Assembly: GCA_944990035.1 (NCBI GenBank)
Contig: CALYLX010000126.1
Span: 2,852,001-2,916,000 of the forward strand
Direction of reading: 5' to 3'
Origin: Clitopilus passeckerianus
Lineage: Eukaryota > Basidiomycota > Agaricomycetes > Agaricales > Entolomataceae
DNA: 64,000 bases
Shown: positions 1 through 10,990 of the stretch, piece by piece
Numbering within the stretch: the stretch's first letter is position 1
How the letters are laid out: every line of letters begins with the position of its first letter
Program-made: the position numbers and the translations under genes
Notes under the pieces: model-generated
Told to the model about the DNA's origin: nothing
Database searches by the model: none
What the model saw: the letters and a program-made list of their open reading frames with translations, nothing else

Positions 1-182
1 CCAGTTGGAGGTGCAGCATACCGAATACCCAGGAATGTCGTGACATTGCTCGTCTCGTTGAAGAAACCTTGGAACTTGGAGTACCCTAAGTCAACCACTG
101 GTGGCGTGAGCGACACGTTCTGTGCGCCCACAGAGCAGATGGCCAAACAAAGGGAAAGAGCTTGAAGAGCGAATCCCTTCAT
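1..182 (-). CDS. Carboxylesterase/lipase type B, N-terminal part (cut by window edge)
   Basis: Only the first 60 residues are in the window, and the rest lies before position 1. The start ATG is at 182-180. Residues 1-20 form a signal peptide (hydrophobic core after MKGFALQAL, cleavage near SVGAQ), so the product is likely secreted. The visible end, FLGIRYAAPPTG, is the N-terminal signature of type B carboxylesterases/lipases (alpha/beta hydrolase fold), just before the usual RF/W-x-P segment. Such enzymes hydrolyse carboxylic esters and are abundant in wood- and litter-decay fungi. The catalytic Ser-Glu-His residues lie outside the window, so substrate and integrity cannot be judged. There is an N-glycosylation-type NVT/NVS pair in the mature part. 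No intron is seen within this stretch. Identification rests on the one motif plus the signal peptide. Confidence 0.75.
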   Translation of the reverse strand, partial: MKGFALQALSLCLAICSVGAQNVSLTPPVVDLGYSKFQGFFNETSNVTTFLGIRYAAPPT

Positions 183-2354
183 GTTTGCAAAACAGGCAAG
201 TGCAAGTGAGATTCAGAGGTTGTCTTCATAGTCCTTAAGTATGCACAGAATTATTTCCGGTATGATATTTCTCCGTTTCATTGTGGTATCGAGTGCGGTC
301 GGGTTTCCCAAGTCTGTGCAGCTTGCAAGGCGTCGTAACAGGAACAGAGCCTATGGCGGACCGTTGCGCTTGTCGGGATCACTGTGTGGCTCTCTTTGGC
401 TGCAATTTCCCGTGACGTGCCTTTCCCCATTCTCTCTGTTTCGCCATCACCGACCAATTCGACGACATTCCAAAGCAGTTTCATTGAGGGTGAAAACTAA
501 TAAGGCCACCCCTCGGGAGCGGGGAAGTTACGGTAGAATAATTTTGCTTCGGAAGGGCTGACACTGAGCACTGCATCTAATTCCAAGTGCACAACTTGGA
601 GAATCTAATGACTTTAATCTCGTTGATTGCTGATTGATTGGGCCAACCTCTGGCTAGAACGAGCCTTGCATAAAGGGACTTGGACTATAAGGTAACCTAC
701 TTCCGTTTGAGGTGGTTTTTCTTGGCACGGCTGAGGGTATATCTCCTGGTGTTTTCGGCCCATTGGGCTTAAGCAATGAGAGTCTGGTCCAGACTTCGCC
801 TACCCAGCCATATCGTGGGTCGACAATACGCACCCCTGTTCGAGCGAAGCGTGCGAGGTCACGGAGATTCAATGCACTCAGACCATCCTCTGCCCGCTCT
901 GGGTGCGCAGCGCTCACGGTCTTCAGACGGTTAAGGTGTTTTCGCAGAGACAAGGATATTTGGAACGAAGTGTGCCTTTCGGCTGATCGGGCATCTTCCT
1001 GATTGCGATCCCCGACCTTAGAAGGTGTCTGATTCCCGTACCATCTCGCACTGGTGAGAGGTAGCCATGATATTCATCCCATCATATTTTTTGCATCACC
1101 AAGTCCGTCTTAATTATGAGGGTCGTGAGTCGGCCAGTTGTCCGAGCTCAGATTTACAAGAAAGAAAGAACAATGCTAGAGCCTGCCTTCCCTTGCCAAA
1201 GAAGGATAGCAAACTAGAGAGCGTGTTTCAATAACAGACGAATGCGGCTCAGAGACCCCAATACGTAGGGAAATGTTGCAATTTTCAGGCCGCTCAGGTT
1301 GGTCAACCCCCTGACGAGATGCTCGTAGTCGGGGGCAGGCTCGGAATTCCACTTTGCAAAACTGGCCCATCACTTGAGCGAGACGGCCGTAGGGGGAGCC
1401 AAGAGTGACGTGACGAGGCGCTCTAGGTCGATGAGTGTAGGAAATATTGGACTGTTCCTCTGGAATTCTGAGAGGGCCACAAGATCACGCTCTTGCAAAG
1501 GCCGGATCTCGCGTTCACAGTTTCAGGGTCCATATTAGGGGGGTCATGGACTGGATACAGAATGATAATGAGACTCCGCCTCAACTACAGCCAGAACTTT
1601 GCGGAAGAGGGTGTGGGTGTAATCAAACGAGGTCGGTAACGGCGATCAAACCGGCGGGGACCCACCTCTAAGCATAATTGGCAGATCTGCACCCGTTAAT
1701 TATGTCGGTCCGGTAGATAGGACGCGTCAAAGGAGAGAACTGTGTTCCCACTCCGTTTCGCTCAGTCGTGGACGTGGTTGGCACGCGACGAAGACCAATA
1801 AGATGAATCGAGCTGTGGTTCCGCCGTGAAATAGCCCTCAAACCAAGTTTAGACTCCGCCATCAGAGCCAACTCGAATCGCTCTTTCCTCTACCACGACC
1901 AGCGCTGGTACCATGCAAGGCTCAGGTCGAACCAAAGCTTGCATTAGCTTGGGCCCCTGAAATCAGGACAATACATTCAATGCTTGTGGTGCTCTCAAAT
2001 CCGCGCTTCTATGGTTCTTAAGAGCCCCCTACAATTGAAGTCAAGGTCTTCTACCAGAGGGCTCACGGCTTTGGTGTCGTTGATGCAGTTCATGTCATAG
2101 AACAGCCATCTAACAGGACCTACCCGAAAACATCACACAAGCTGCTCGCAATGATTTGTACGCAGAAGGGACCTTCATATACGCTTATCATGGACGGTAA
2201 ACATCACACCTCATTCATTAGCGGCTTCGTTTCCCCGCAAGTTCGGCAAGATGTTGGAGCAAATCAACGGGTATTTAAGCAAGACACTTTGTTCGTCGTG
2301 AAGGCTGAGCTCCACCTCTGCTCTTACCTTGGTGCCGCTGGTATTGAAACCACG
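183..2354. other. Intergenic region without a supported gene
   Basis: All open frames here are below about 100 codons, overlap on both strands and show no recognisable motif, signal peptide or splice-linked continuation. The stretch separates a minus-strand esterase from a plus-strand secreted-protein gene and so contains both of their promoters. I see no transposon ends or long repeats. Confidence 0.5.
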
Positions 2355-3075
2355 ATGCTTTGTACTCTCTCTCTGGTTATTGCGGTTGCTGCCTCAACCG
2401 TCCTCGCTCGACCTGCGGCGGATTGCACAACCTACAGGTCTGGATACCTTGCTGCTGGTCCAGGTATGTTCCTAAACAACATCTTCCTTTCAAAATTCTG
2501 ATCACCTCTTCTTGAAGATCCAACCTTCGGTTTCACCCTAAACGCGGAAGGGCAGCTAGCGTACACTGGCACTGGCACCGGGGACGCGCTTTTCGTCGAA
2601 TATCAGGTATCTTACACGCCTTCTTTCAAATTTTGAATATGTTCTTACTTCCTTCAAGGCTTGCGAAAGCTTGGCGCCCGGAAACCCCGACAACACAGAC
2701 GTTCCCGGCCGCTTCTTCGTTCCGTCAAAACAGCAGTGCCTCAAAGTCGTGAACCAGGAAGATGAAACCGGACCATACTTCACTGGGCTGGCCAATTGTG
2801 ATACATCATATCCGTTCCGTTTTGACTTGAGAACTTCCGAGGGTGGACATGACTTCTATTTCGTGAGTGTTTCCTTGGTGAAAGATCCGCGAATACGACT
2901 CATGCGGTTTGTGACAAAGGGCGGATATTCGGACGAGGAGGGTACAATTTTGCAAGGTGGCTGTGGTTTGCTTGGATTTGAAGTTGGTGCAGATGGGCTG
3001 CCGGTCACTACAGATGACCATGAAGTATCCATTGTTTGCGATGGCAGGAAAGCTTTCCAGGTCGTTTTACCTTGA
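2355..3075 (+). CDS. Small secreted protein, function unknown
   Basis: Four exons are inferred: 2355-2463, 2518-2606, 2659-2862 and 2920-3075, giving 185 residues. Introns have GTATGT, GTATCT and GTGAGT donors and AAG acceptors. The third intron (57 nt) is in frame, so the ORF also reads through it, but the donor is perfect and a CTCAT branch-like site is present, so I spliced it. Residues 1-19 are a clear signal peptide (MLCTLSLVIAVAASTVLA). The mature part has several cysteines (for example ADCTTY, QACES, KQQCLK, ANCDTS, GGCGLL, IVCDG), suggesting disulfides, and repeated Gly/Thr/Asp turns reminiscent of a beta-rich lectin-like fold. I do not recognise a family. An upstream in-frame extension to 2151 is open but would bury the signal peptide, so the start at 2355 is preferred. 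Confidence 0.7.
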
Positions 3076-4394
3076 GGATTTTTACAATTTTATACCCAAA
3101 TTCAATGATATGTAGTCCGTTAATGTGAGAGGTTTTGTCAAGTAAGCCTGTGGAAAAGCGAACTAAGAAATGCGTCTTGTCAAAATCAAGAGCTGGGAAC
3201 TGGGCTAAACCAAGTTCTGCGTGACGGATATTTACTGCAAAGGAATTCAGTTCACGTGCAGTGACGGAACGCGAGACGCGCTGTCACGCGAAATTTGAGC
3301 CATATCGCGATTGCCCTGATTTCCTATGCGTCATTGAGATAACAGCTGGATGGAAGGCATGATGGAAGGGCGGTCTGTAGCGGCGATGATGCCGCAGGCG
3401 AATATCAGGGGACATCACGTCGAGTGGACGTGTACAATGTCGTTCCTCGTGGGCGGGATCTCGACAAGTAATCCGTTTCATTGCCGAACGGAACCGCGCC
3501 GACAGGTGCTTCACTCGGGCAACAATGAGTCTAAAAACCTTGATAAGTGGCCCCTCGAGGATGTGTGCCTGTCTACCCCACTGCTTACACCTCAGTAGAA
3601 CGATGGGAGGAGACCGTCTTTTCTCTTGAGAGGAGCGAGCAGCCAAAGTTGAGCCAAAGCGCCCAACGTTGTGGTTCTGTAATTTGCAGCGCGAACCATC
3701 GCTGTCAGCTGGAGCAGAATAACTCGCGTCCGCGGCAGTATTGATACATATATTTTCATCAAGTCTTGGAGGTCAGGAGGTACAGGGGTTGCCACAGGAT
3801 CTCGACCTCACAGGTCATCTGGGACTACATCGTATGAGACTCAACGCTTCCAGTGTTGCTACGATCCACAATTGAGCGGTGGCTGAGAGAAATATGCATA
3901 AAGATCATGTACCTCAGCCATCGTGATCAATTACACTCTGTAAGCGCGTTTCTTGGAAGGCATTCTGACTGATTGTAATTGACCAAAATTGTAACAAGCA
4001 CCCTTGAAAATGCGACATGGTTCAGCCTTAATAGAATTAAATTCAGGGAAGGCGAGCTTTTGGAGCCCCTGTAGCATATAAACCATATAGCCTAACCCAA
4101 TTTCACCTAGAGCTTCGCAGGCTTTGGTGCAGCGAAGGACGTCGAAGGCCAATTGAATTTCAAAGGAGTCCAGTGGATTTCTCCGAGGTTACTCCATGTT
4201 GTGACGGATAAACATCGGATAAACAAATCCATGGATGTTCGTCCCGAACGACGACCATTGCAGTAATGGCGTCGGGCCAGATCCTCGATTCCTTCTTATA
4301 CCCCGCAATTTTTTCTTGATTTGATTATCACCCCGTCTTCCCATCGACGAAGACATCCAACTTCTCCGCATTATCTACAGGTTTGACCGCAACA
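3076..4394. other. Intergenic region without a supported gene
   Basis: The short overlapping frames on both strands (up to 120 codons on the minus strand near 3.3-3.6 kb) lack motifs and splice continuations. The last few hundred bases must hold the beta-glucosidase promoter. I see no clear TATA box. Confidence 0.5.
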
Positions 4395-7300
4395 ATGGCA
4401 CCGTCAGACTTCGCCAATGCCAACATCGACGAGATTATGGACCAGTTGACCACCGATGAGGCCATCTTGTTGACGGCTGGTGTTGGCTTTTGGCATACGC
4501 ATGAGATCAAGCGCTTGGGAGTCCCAGCAGTCAAGGTTAGTCTCTCGATGCTTGTGTTGGAGTGTCCCTAATCATCGTATAGGTCAGCGATGGACCTAAC
4601 GGTATTCGTGGCAATCACTTCTTCATGAGTACTCTCGCAAAATGTCTTCCCGTAAGTATTCTTCCCTACTTTGATGACGAGGTGTCGCTGAACAAGGTTA
4701 CATAGTCCTCGACTGCTATGGGAGCAACTTGGGACCCACAATTGATCGAAGAGGCTGGATTGAAGCTCATGGCAGAAGAAGCCAAGCTGAAGTCCGCCTC
4801 CATCGTTCTCGCGCCTACCGTAAACATTCAACGGGTGCGTTGTTTCTTTTAGCTGCAATTCTGAGCTGAAGGCTAACCCATCATTTTCGACGTCCCTAGA
4901 GTCCCTTGGGTGGCAGGGTATGTCTTTCCATTGAAGGTTCTCACTACACGATGTTAACGTTCCCGTATTTTCAGAGCTTTGAGAGCTTCTCCGAAGATCC
5001 CCTCCTCTCTGGCTTGCTCGCATCAGCCTACGTGAAAGGTTGCCAAAATGGTGGCATCGGTGTCGCCATCAAGCACTTTGTGTAAGCGAACGTCGTTCTC
5101 AACGCATATACCGGCTCATCCATTTCTTCAGCGGAAATGACAAGGAAAACGACAGGCAAGCATATGACAGCGTCATCAGCCCACGAGCTCTCCGCGAGAT
5201 CTACCTGATGCCCTTCATGCTTACACAAAAATATGCTCAGCCATGGTCTATTATGACTGCGTACGTGCATTTCGTTGCACATATAGTCATCTTTTCTTTT
5301 CCACTAACCTATTTACCCACAGATATAATCGTGTAAACGGTATCCATGTCTGCGAGGACCCCTTCCTCCTTAAGCAAGTCCTTCGTGAGGAGTGGGGCTT
5401 CAACGGCCTTGTATGTTACTCTCTTCCCGCTGTATCGCCTCTGACCAACTGAATATGCTCTCCTTAGGTTATGAGTGACTGGTTCGGCACCTACTGTGCC
5501 GATGCTGGCCTGAAGGCTGGTCTCGACCTCGAGATGCCAGGCCTCAACAAGTGGAGGACCCTTGACCTCATCAACAGGTCCATCCAGGCCAGGAAGGTTA
5601 CCACCCGCGACGTCCGCGCTCGTGCTCGTACCGTCCTCGAGTTGGTTCAGAAGTGTGCTAAGGGCGCTCCTGAAGTTCGTACAGCCTTCTTTTCGGTCGA
5701 GCAACAGCAATTGACATTCTGCCGCAGATCCTCGATGGTGATGGCGAAGAGCGCACTGTCGAGAAGGAGGAGGACAAGGATCTCATGCGCCGTCTTGCTG
5801 CCGCTTCTATCGTTTTGTTGAAGAACGAGAACAACATCCTTCCCCTCAACCCCAAGACCGTCAAGAAGATTGCTATTGTCGGTGGTAATGCCAAAGCAAC
5901 TGTCCTATCTGGTGGTGGATCTGCCGCTCTCAAGGCGTCGTACTTCATCTCGCCCTACGATGGTATCGCCAATGCCTTGAAGGAGGCTGGTGATGTCGAG
6001 GTTACCTACTCCGAGGGTGCCAGAAGTAAGAGCCTCTCATCGTTGATATAGCGCAGCGTAGCTCACCGGCTTCTCTCCTCAGCCTTCATGAACCTCCCCA
6101 CCCTTGAAAGGGAACTCGTCACCGAAGACGGCAAGCCCGGCTGGATGGGCACTTGGCACACGCACGAAAATGACGATAGCCTGGTGGCACTTGATGAAGT
6201 TCTTGAGTCTCGTCTCATTGATGAGACAAGGATCTTCATCAGCACTTCGTACCCAAAGACCATCACCAGGAAGTGGACCTTGAGGCTTAAGGGTCAGCTT
6301 AAGCCCAAGCCATACGACTGCGACTTCGAATTTGGTTTGACTGCTGCCGGCCGTGCTAAGGTATACGGCGCCGATAATCTGGTGGTGTGAGCACGACGCT
6401 AATAATTCGATGCAGCTCTACGTTGACGGCAACTTGGTCATTGATAACTGGACACGTCAACGCCGCGGTGAAGCGTTCTTCGGATGCGGTAGTGTTGAAG
6501 AGAGGGGCGTCTACAAGCTCAAGGCCAACACCAAACACGACATCTATGTCGAGTTCTGCAACGTCCGCGCACCTGCCGATGGTGATGAGGATGAGGCCGT
6601 CATGGACAGGTCGGTACCTTCATTCTGCGCCTGTGGTGTTGTTAACAATTAACCTTCAGCAACCCTGGTGTCCGCCTTGGTGGTGCTGAAGTCGAGGATG
6701 CCGACTCTATGATGGAGAAGGCTGTTCAGCTCGCCAAGGAGGCTGATGCTGTCATCGCCGTTGTTGGCCTCAACGCCGACTGGGAGACTGAGGGATACGA
6801 CAGGACTACCTTGGCCTTACCTGGCCGCACCGATGAGCTCGTCTCGAAGGTCGCTGCTGCCAACCCCAAGACTGTCGTTGTTACCCAAGCAGTACGTCGT
6901 CCCTTCCTCTTCTTCGTTTCACCCGTCTGACAGCAACTCGTCGCGATTTAGGGATCCAGCATCCTCCTTCCTTGGGTCAACGAAGTCTCCAGTTTGGTTC
7001 ATGCTTGGTACCTTGGCAACGCTACAGGAGACGCTATCGCGGATGTTGTCTTCGGCAAGCACAATCCATCCGGCAAGCTCTCGCTGACCTTCCCCAAGAG
7101 GGAGGAGGACGTTCCTGCGTTCGGTCACTTCCACCATGAGAACGGCAGAGTGAGATACGGAGAGGACCTGTTCGTGGTACGTATGATCTTGTACATTCAG
7201 GGATCAGGTTGCTAATTGTATGGTAGGGTTACAAGCACTACAAGCACCGTAACATTGAGCCCCTCTTCCCCTTCGGGTGAATATTGCTTTGTCTTTTCCC

Positions 7301-7736
7301 GACATGACCACTGATAGGTTTCTGCAGCCATGGTCTCTCCTACACCAAGTTCTCCTTCTCTGACCTCAAGCTCTCCGAGCCTACTGTCAAGGACGGTGAC
7401 CTCAGTGTTACTGCCTCCGTTACTATCACCAACACTGGCGAGCTCGCTGGTTCCGAAATCGTCCAACTCTACGTCACCCAGCCAACCACCTCGGACTTGA
7501 CCCATGCACCACTGCAACTCAAGGGCTTCGCCAAGGTGCGCGATCTCGCACCTGGAAAGAGCGAGACCGTGGAGATCGCATTGGACAAGTACGCGGTCTC
7601 GTACTGGGAGGAGAGGTTCGATACCTGGGTCGTTGAGAAGGGAGAGTACCTGGTCCAGGTTGGCCCGAGCAGCGCCGAGCTATCGCTCAAGGGCACCTTC
7701 AAGCTCGCCAAAGGATTCGAGTGGAAGGGTATTTAA
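4395..7736 (+). CDS. GH3 beta-glucosidase with inserted PA14 domain, cytoplasmic type
   Basis: Fifteen exons join in frame to 857 residues: 4395-4535, 4583-4651, 4706-4834, 4900-4917, 4975-5081, 5132-5260, 5323-5410, 5468-5674, 5728-6025, 6083-6360, 6416-6609, 6660-6891, 6952-7176, 7227-7276, 7328-7736. The order is GH3 barrel (about 1-300) with DGPNG and KHFVGND, catalytic nucleophile Asp231 in VMSDWFG, then the GH3 C-terminal domain (from about 270, with [14 protein letters not shown]) split by a PA14 domain (about 397-560, with [12 protein letters not shown]), and a fibronectin III-like end (about 720-857). It removes terminal beta-D-glucose from cellobiose and other beta-glucosides. Length and architecture match fungal PA14-GH3 enzymes of the Kluyveromyces BglI type. 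There is no signal peptide, so it probably acts inside the cell on imported cellobiose. Exon 4 is only 18 nt. No break is seen. Confidence 0.95.
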
Positions 7737-7969
7737 TTGACAAATCCTAAAAATGTATTATTATACGTATCGTATGTAAATGTACAATCACAATTCGAGT
7801 TGTTCACGCATTCTTGACTATGTTCTCTGAATCCCTTTCGGGGCGACGCCTGCCAAAGGTCGCTGGGAAGGCTGGGACGTGCTTCGGAGCTTCAAGGTTT
7901 CGTGTATCTTAACGTTTCGACAGTTTATGTTATTCCGAACTCGTAGCCTTTACATGCGAATCTCACTAT

Positions 7970-8692
7970 CTAAGCTTTCATAGCATGTAGGATCGAGTCG
8001 GCCGACGTCTTCGCAATGTTTCCTATCTTTTCAACCTGTAGGAAGTCGGACCTGATCAGCCAGGGCGAAACGTAGGAGTTGAAAGAATACGAACCTGTGC
8101 GGCTGAAACAGTCTGCTTCTTGCGAAGAGAGGCCCATTGCGCTACACCAGCGTTGTAGGCAGGGAGCGGGGCGTGTGTGCCCTCTTTGGTTGCGGGATCA
8201 AATGGGTACCACATTGACTTGTCAGTGATTGTAGCCGGAAGTGTAGTTGAGCGGGCAAATGTTGCAAAGTATGTAACTTGTACACTTTTAGCACCAGGAG
8301 CTAGGACGACACAAATACGCTTGACTGGGTCTCCTTTCTTGATTCTATGAACGCCGTTATGAGTGATCGGAATTGCGGGCTGATGGGAGGGGCACTTACT
8401 TCTTTGCCGTGGTAGATTTGGAGTTAGGATCAGCTACGTCTGCTGTGTTGATCACAACCTCAGCATAAATAACGTCGCCCTCCTTCAGGTCGGAAATGTC
8501 TACCATAGTCTTGCTACCAGTAGAGCTTGCCACGGGATTGAATTTCGGCGCCGGAGTCTTGGGGGTAGACTCCTTGCCACGTGCAGCAAGAAGGTTACCA
8601 CCAGAGAGAGGAATGGGGGCGGCAATGGAAAGGAAACAGCAACTGAAGGCCAACACCAATGAGAAGGCAGCGACCAGCGAGAATCTCATCAT
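7970..8692 (-). CDS. Small secreted protein, function unknown
   Basis: Three exons, 8692-8400, 8344-8095 and 8035-7970, splice to 202 residues; total coding length is an exact multiple of three. Residues 1-25 form a signal peptide (MMRFSLVAAFSLVLAFSCCFLS, cleavage after SIAA). The mature part carries a short Lys/Pro/Ser-rich linker, then a region with KEGDVIYAEVVINTAD and a second exon with VCVVLAPGAKSVQVTYFATF-like alternating beta pattern, ending KTSADSILHAMKA. No cysteines are conserved in the mature part, so it is not a hydrophobin or typical effector. I do not recognise a family. It is convergent with the beta-glucosidase, with 233 bp between the stops. A TATA-like box lies 132 bp upstream of the start. 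Confidence 0.75.
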
Positions 8693-8823
8693 CTTCGACG
8701 TGATAGTAAGGGAAGGAGAGCGGTGCGGAGGATGTAGATTGGACGGTTCTTGAGACTGGTTGCGTTCAACGCTAGTGTTTCCAGGCCGGCTGGTTGGGGG
8801 ATAGCATACAGTGAGGCAAACAG

Positions 8824-8831
8824 CTTTTATA
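8824..8831 (-). promoter_or_regulatory. TATA box of the secreted-protein gene
   Basis: TATAAAAG on the minus strand, about 132 bp upstream of the ATG at 8692. Sequence and distance fit a core promoter TATA element. Confidence 0.5.
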
Positions 8832-9139
8832 GATTTTTGCAGACCTAGGAACGCTGAGGTGACCCCCTCGCTGAAGGATCACCCGCCATCAGTTTTCCTC
8901 ATGAAAATGCCACTATGAAACGGCGAGGGGCAGAATTTCTCGTGATAAATATGGGAAAACTTTGTTTCGGTGCCCGTGCTGTCGCGGAATTATTAGCGAC
9001 GTTCGGCCAATTTGAAATCGGGTTTGCGAGAGCATGGTGAAGCATTGGAAGCACTCGATGAGGGCGAGTGAGGCTATGTATAACTCCAGACACGTTGAGG
9101 TACTGACCCTTTCTGGGGTTTGCTGAAGACTTCCATCAG

Positions 9140-10612
9140 ATGACCTTCAGAATCGGACGACGAAATCTTTTCGCGTTCGTGGCGCTGGCAGCCTCCGTCT
9201 ACTGGGTCCAGCAGCATCGAGCACTCCATACACTCCAACCATCGACCATGGCTAATATCGGGCCTGCCAGCGTAGCTTATACTCTAGAATCCGTTCTTGG
9301 AAAAGGTGGATACGTGAGCCCTCAGAGACCAACTGCATTCTTCAAGAATTCGTGCTCAACCAGCTTTTTTGTTTTCCAGGGTTTGGTCTTCCACGCTAGG
9401 GATTTGAATTCTGCCAGAACTGTGGCCATCAAGAAATCTCGTGTTTCCCAGCGAGTTAGGCGGCCTCACCTTCAGCATGAAGCTCGCATTTTACAACTGC
9501 TCCAAGGACACTTGAGCATACCAATTGTCCATGGATATGGACACCTGCCACATTTTGAGTATCTGGCTATGGAGCTGCTCGGCAAGGATCTCAAGAGCAT
9601 TTGCAAGACGGTTGCTGACCAGGGTAAGCGCCTTGCTCCAAAAACAGTCGCAAACGTGATTGAGCAGTTGGTACGCATTCAATTCCCGACTACCCGAACA
9701 TTTTGTGCCTTTGCTTATGAGGAGGCTTCGCCCTAGCTACTCGCTCTGCAACATGTGAATGGCCATGGAATTGTACATCGGGACGTTAAACCCGATAATG
9801 TACTCTGTTCTCTGGACGACCCTTCAAGAATCCTCCTGATCGACTTCGGAATTTCTCGACCCATTATATCCGGTTTACCAAAATGTTATGACCCAATCAA
9901 AGAAAGGAAATCTATTGTCGGGACGCTCAACTGGGCAAGTATCAACGCTCACGACGGTTACGGTATGTTAGGTTGTGCAACTTTAGGCATCTAATGACTT
10001 AAGCCTCCCCTTGACAGACCTCGCCCCACGAGACGAATTAGAATCTCTAGCCTATACCGCCCTCTTCCTTCGTTTGGGAACACTTCCATGGATCACAACA
10101 GCGTCGAATTCAACTCCACGGGCTCATATGCAATATATACGAGAGGCCAAAATTTCCTTTTCTAAAAATGACGACTTTGGGAACGACCCGCCAGAACGCG
10201 AATACCTCGACTTGCTGCAGTATGCACGCAACCTCTCATTCAATGAAACTCCTGATTACCACACTCTCGTCGCTACATTCAAGTTGCTTGCGAATAGGCT
10301 AGGCCATATTCACGGAGAACCTCTGGATTGGGCCCCAAGCGGGAGAACGCCGTCTCACCAGCTACATCAAACCTTTCGGAAGCACTTGCCGAAGACGAGG
10401 ACGACGATGATGGCGAGGAAGGAGAAGAAGGGGAACAGTACTCTGACAGCTATGAAGCGCTGGACATTGCAGACTACGACCTTCAGCATGCTCGGGACCA
10501 GGATCTTACGCTTCCAGCAGAACAGGAAACATTCGCAGATCAAAATATGCCACAGATTGTCCAAATTACGGATCCTTATTTGGGTCTTACTTGGACATTG
10601 AACGAGGATTAG
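9140..10612 (+). CDS. CK1-like protein kinase (one frame break near the C-terminus)
   Basis: Exons are 9140-9313, 9380-9670, 9737-9962 and 10018-10612. Kinase features in order are the glycine loop GKGGYG (residues about 54-60, formed across intron 1), [14 protein letters not shown] (the casein kinase 1 hinge), HRDVKPDN (Asp171), LIDFG (Asp191) and the CK1 signature [13 protein letters not shown] followed by LPW. Catalytic residues are present. Residues 8-24 of the long form are hydrophobic ([14 protein letters not shown]) and could anchor it in a membrane; an alternative start at 9248 has a better Kozak context and would lack this. After LDW near 10325 the frame moves by one: the acidic tail with [14 protein letters not shown] runs in another frame to 10612. 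Exon lengths sum to one base short of a multiple of three, so a base is probably missing from the GGGCCCC run. Such lineage-specific CK1-like kinases are common in mushrooms; the substrate is unknown. Confidence 0.85.
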
Positions 10613-10990
10613 CTAACGGAAGCTATGGCCATCTGAACTTCATGACATCTAGAGTATCATTGCACCCATATTATCTATTAGCGACGAGCCTGTATTTTGA
10701 GCACGACGGAGATCGAATTGCCTTGCTTGATCTTTTCTTGCCCGAACCTCGATCACTTTGGCTCTGATAACTGAGATATGACGCCCCAGAATTCCTTGCA
10801 ATATCACTATGATGACCATCACAAGCTCAATTTTACCATGAACGTTCACCATGAGATTCAAACTTGCTTGGACGATGTCTGCAACGTCTGCAGGTGACGT
10901 AAAATGGCCACGACCCTGATTATCCAGCACGCACTGGCTTAATTAGCCTGGAATCAGCCCTTGTCACGAACACGACACGTAGCTTCTACA

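Noticed and set aside
10649..10930. 93-codon minus-strand ORF with a hydrophobic segment between the CK1-like and F-box-like genes
   Set aside because: No ATG start, no motif, and it fills a short intergenic space between two convincing plus-strand genes.
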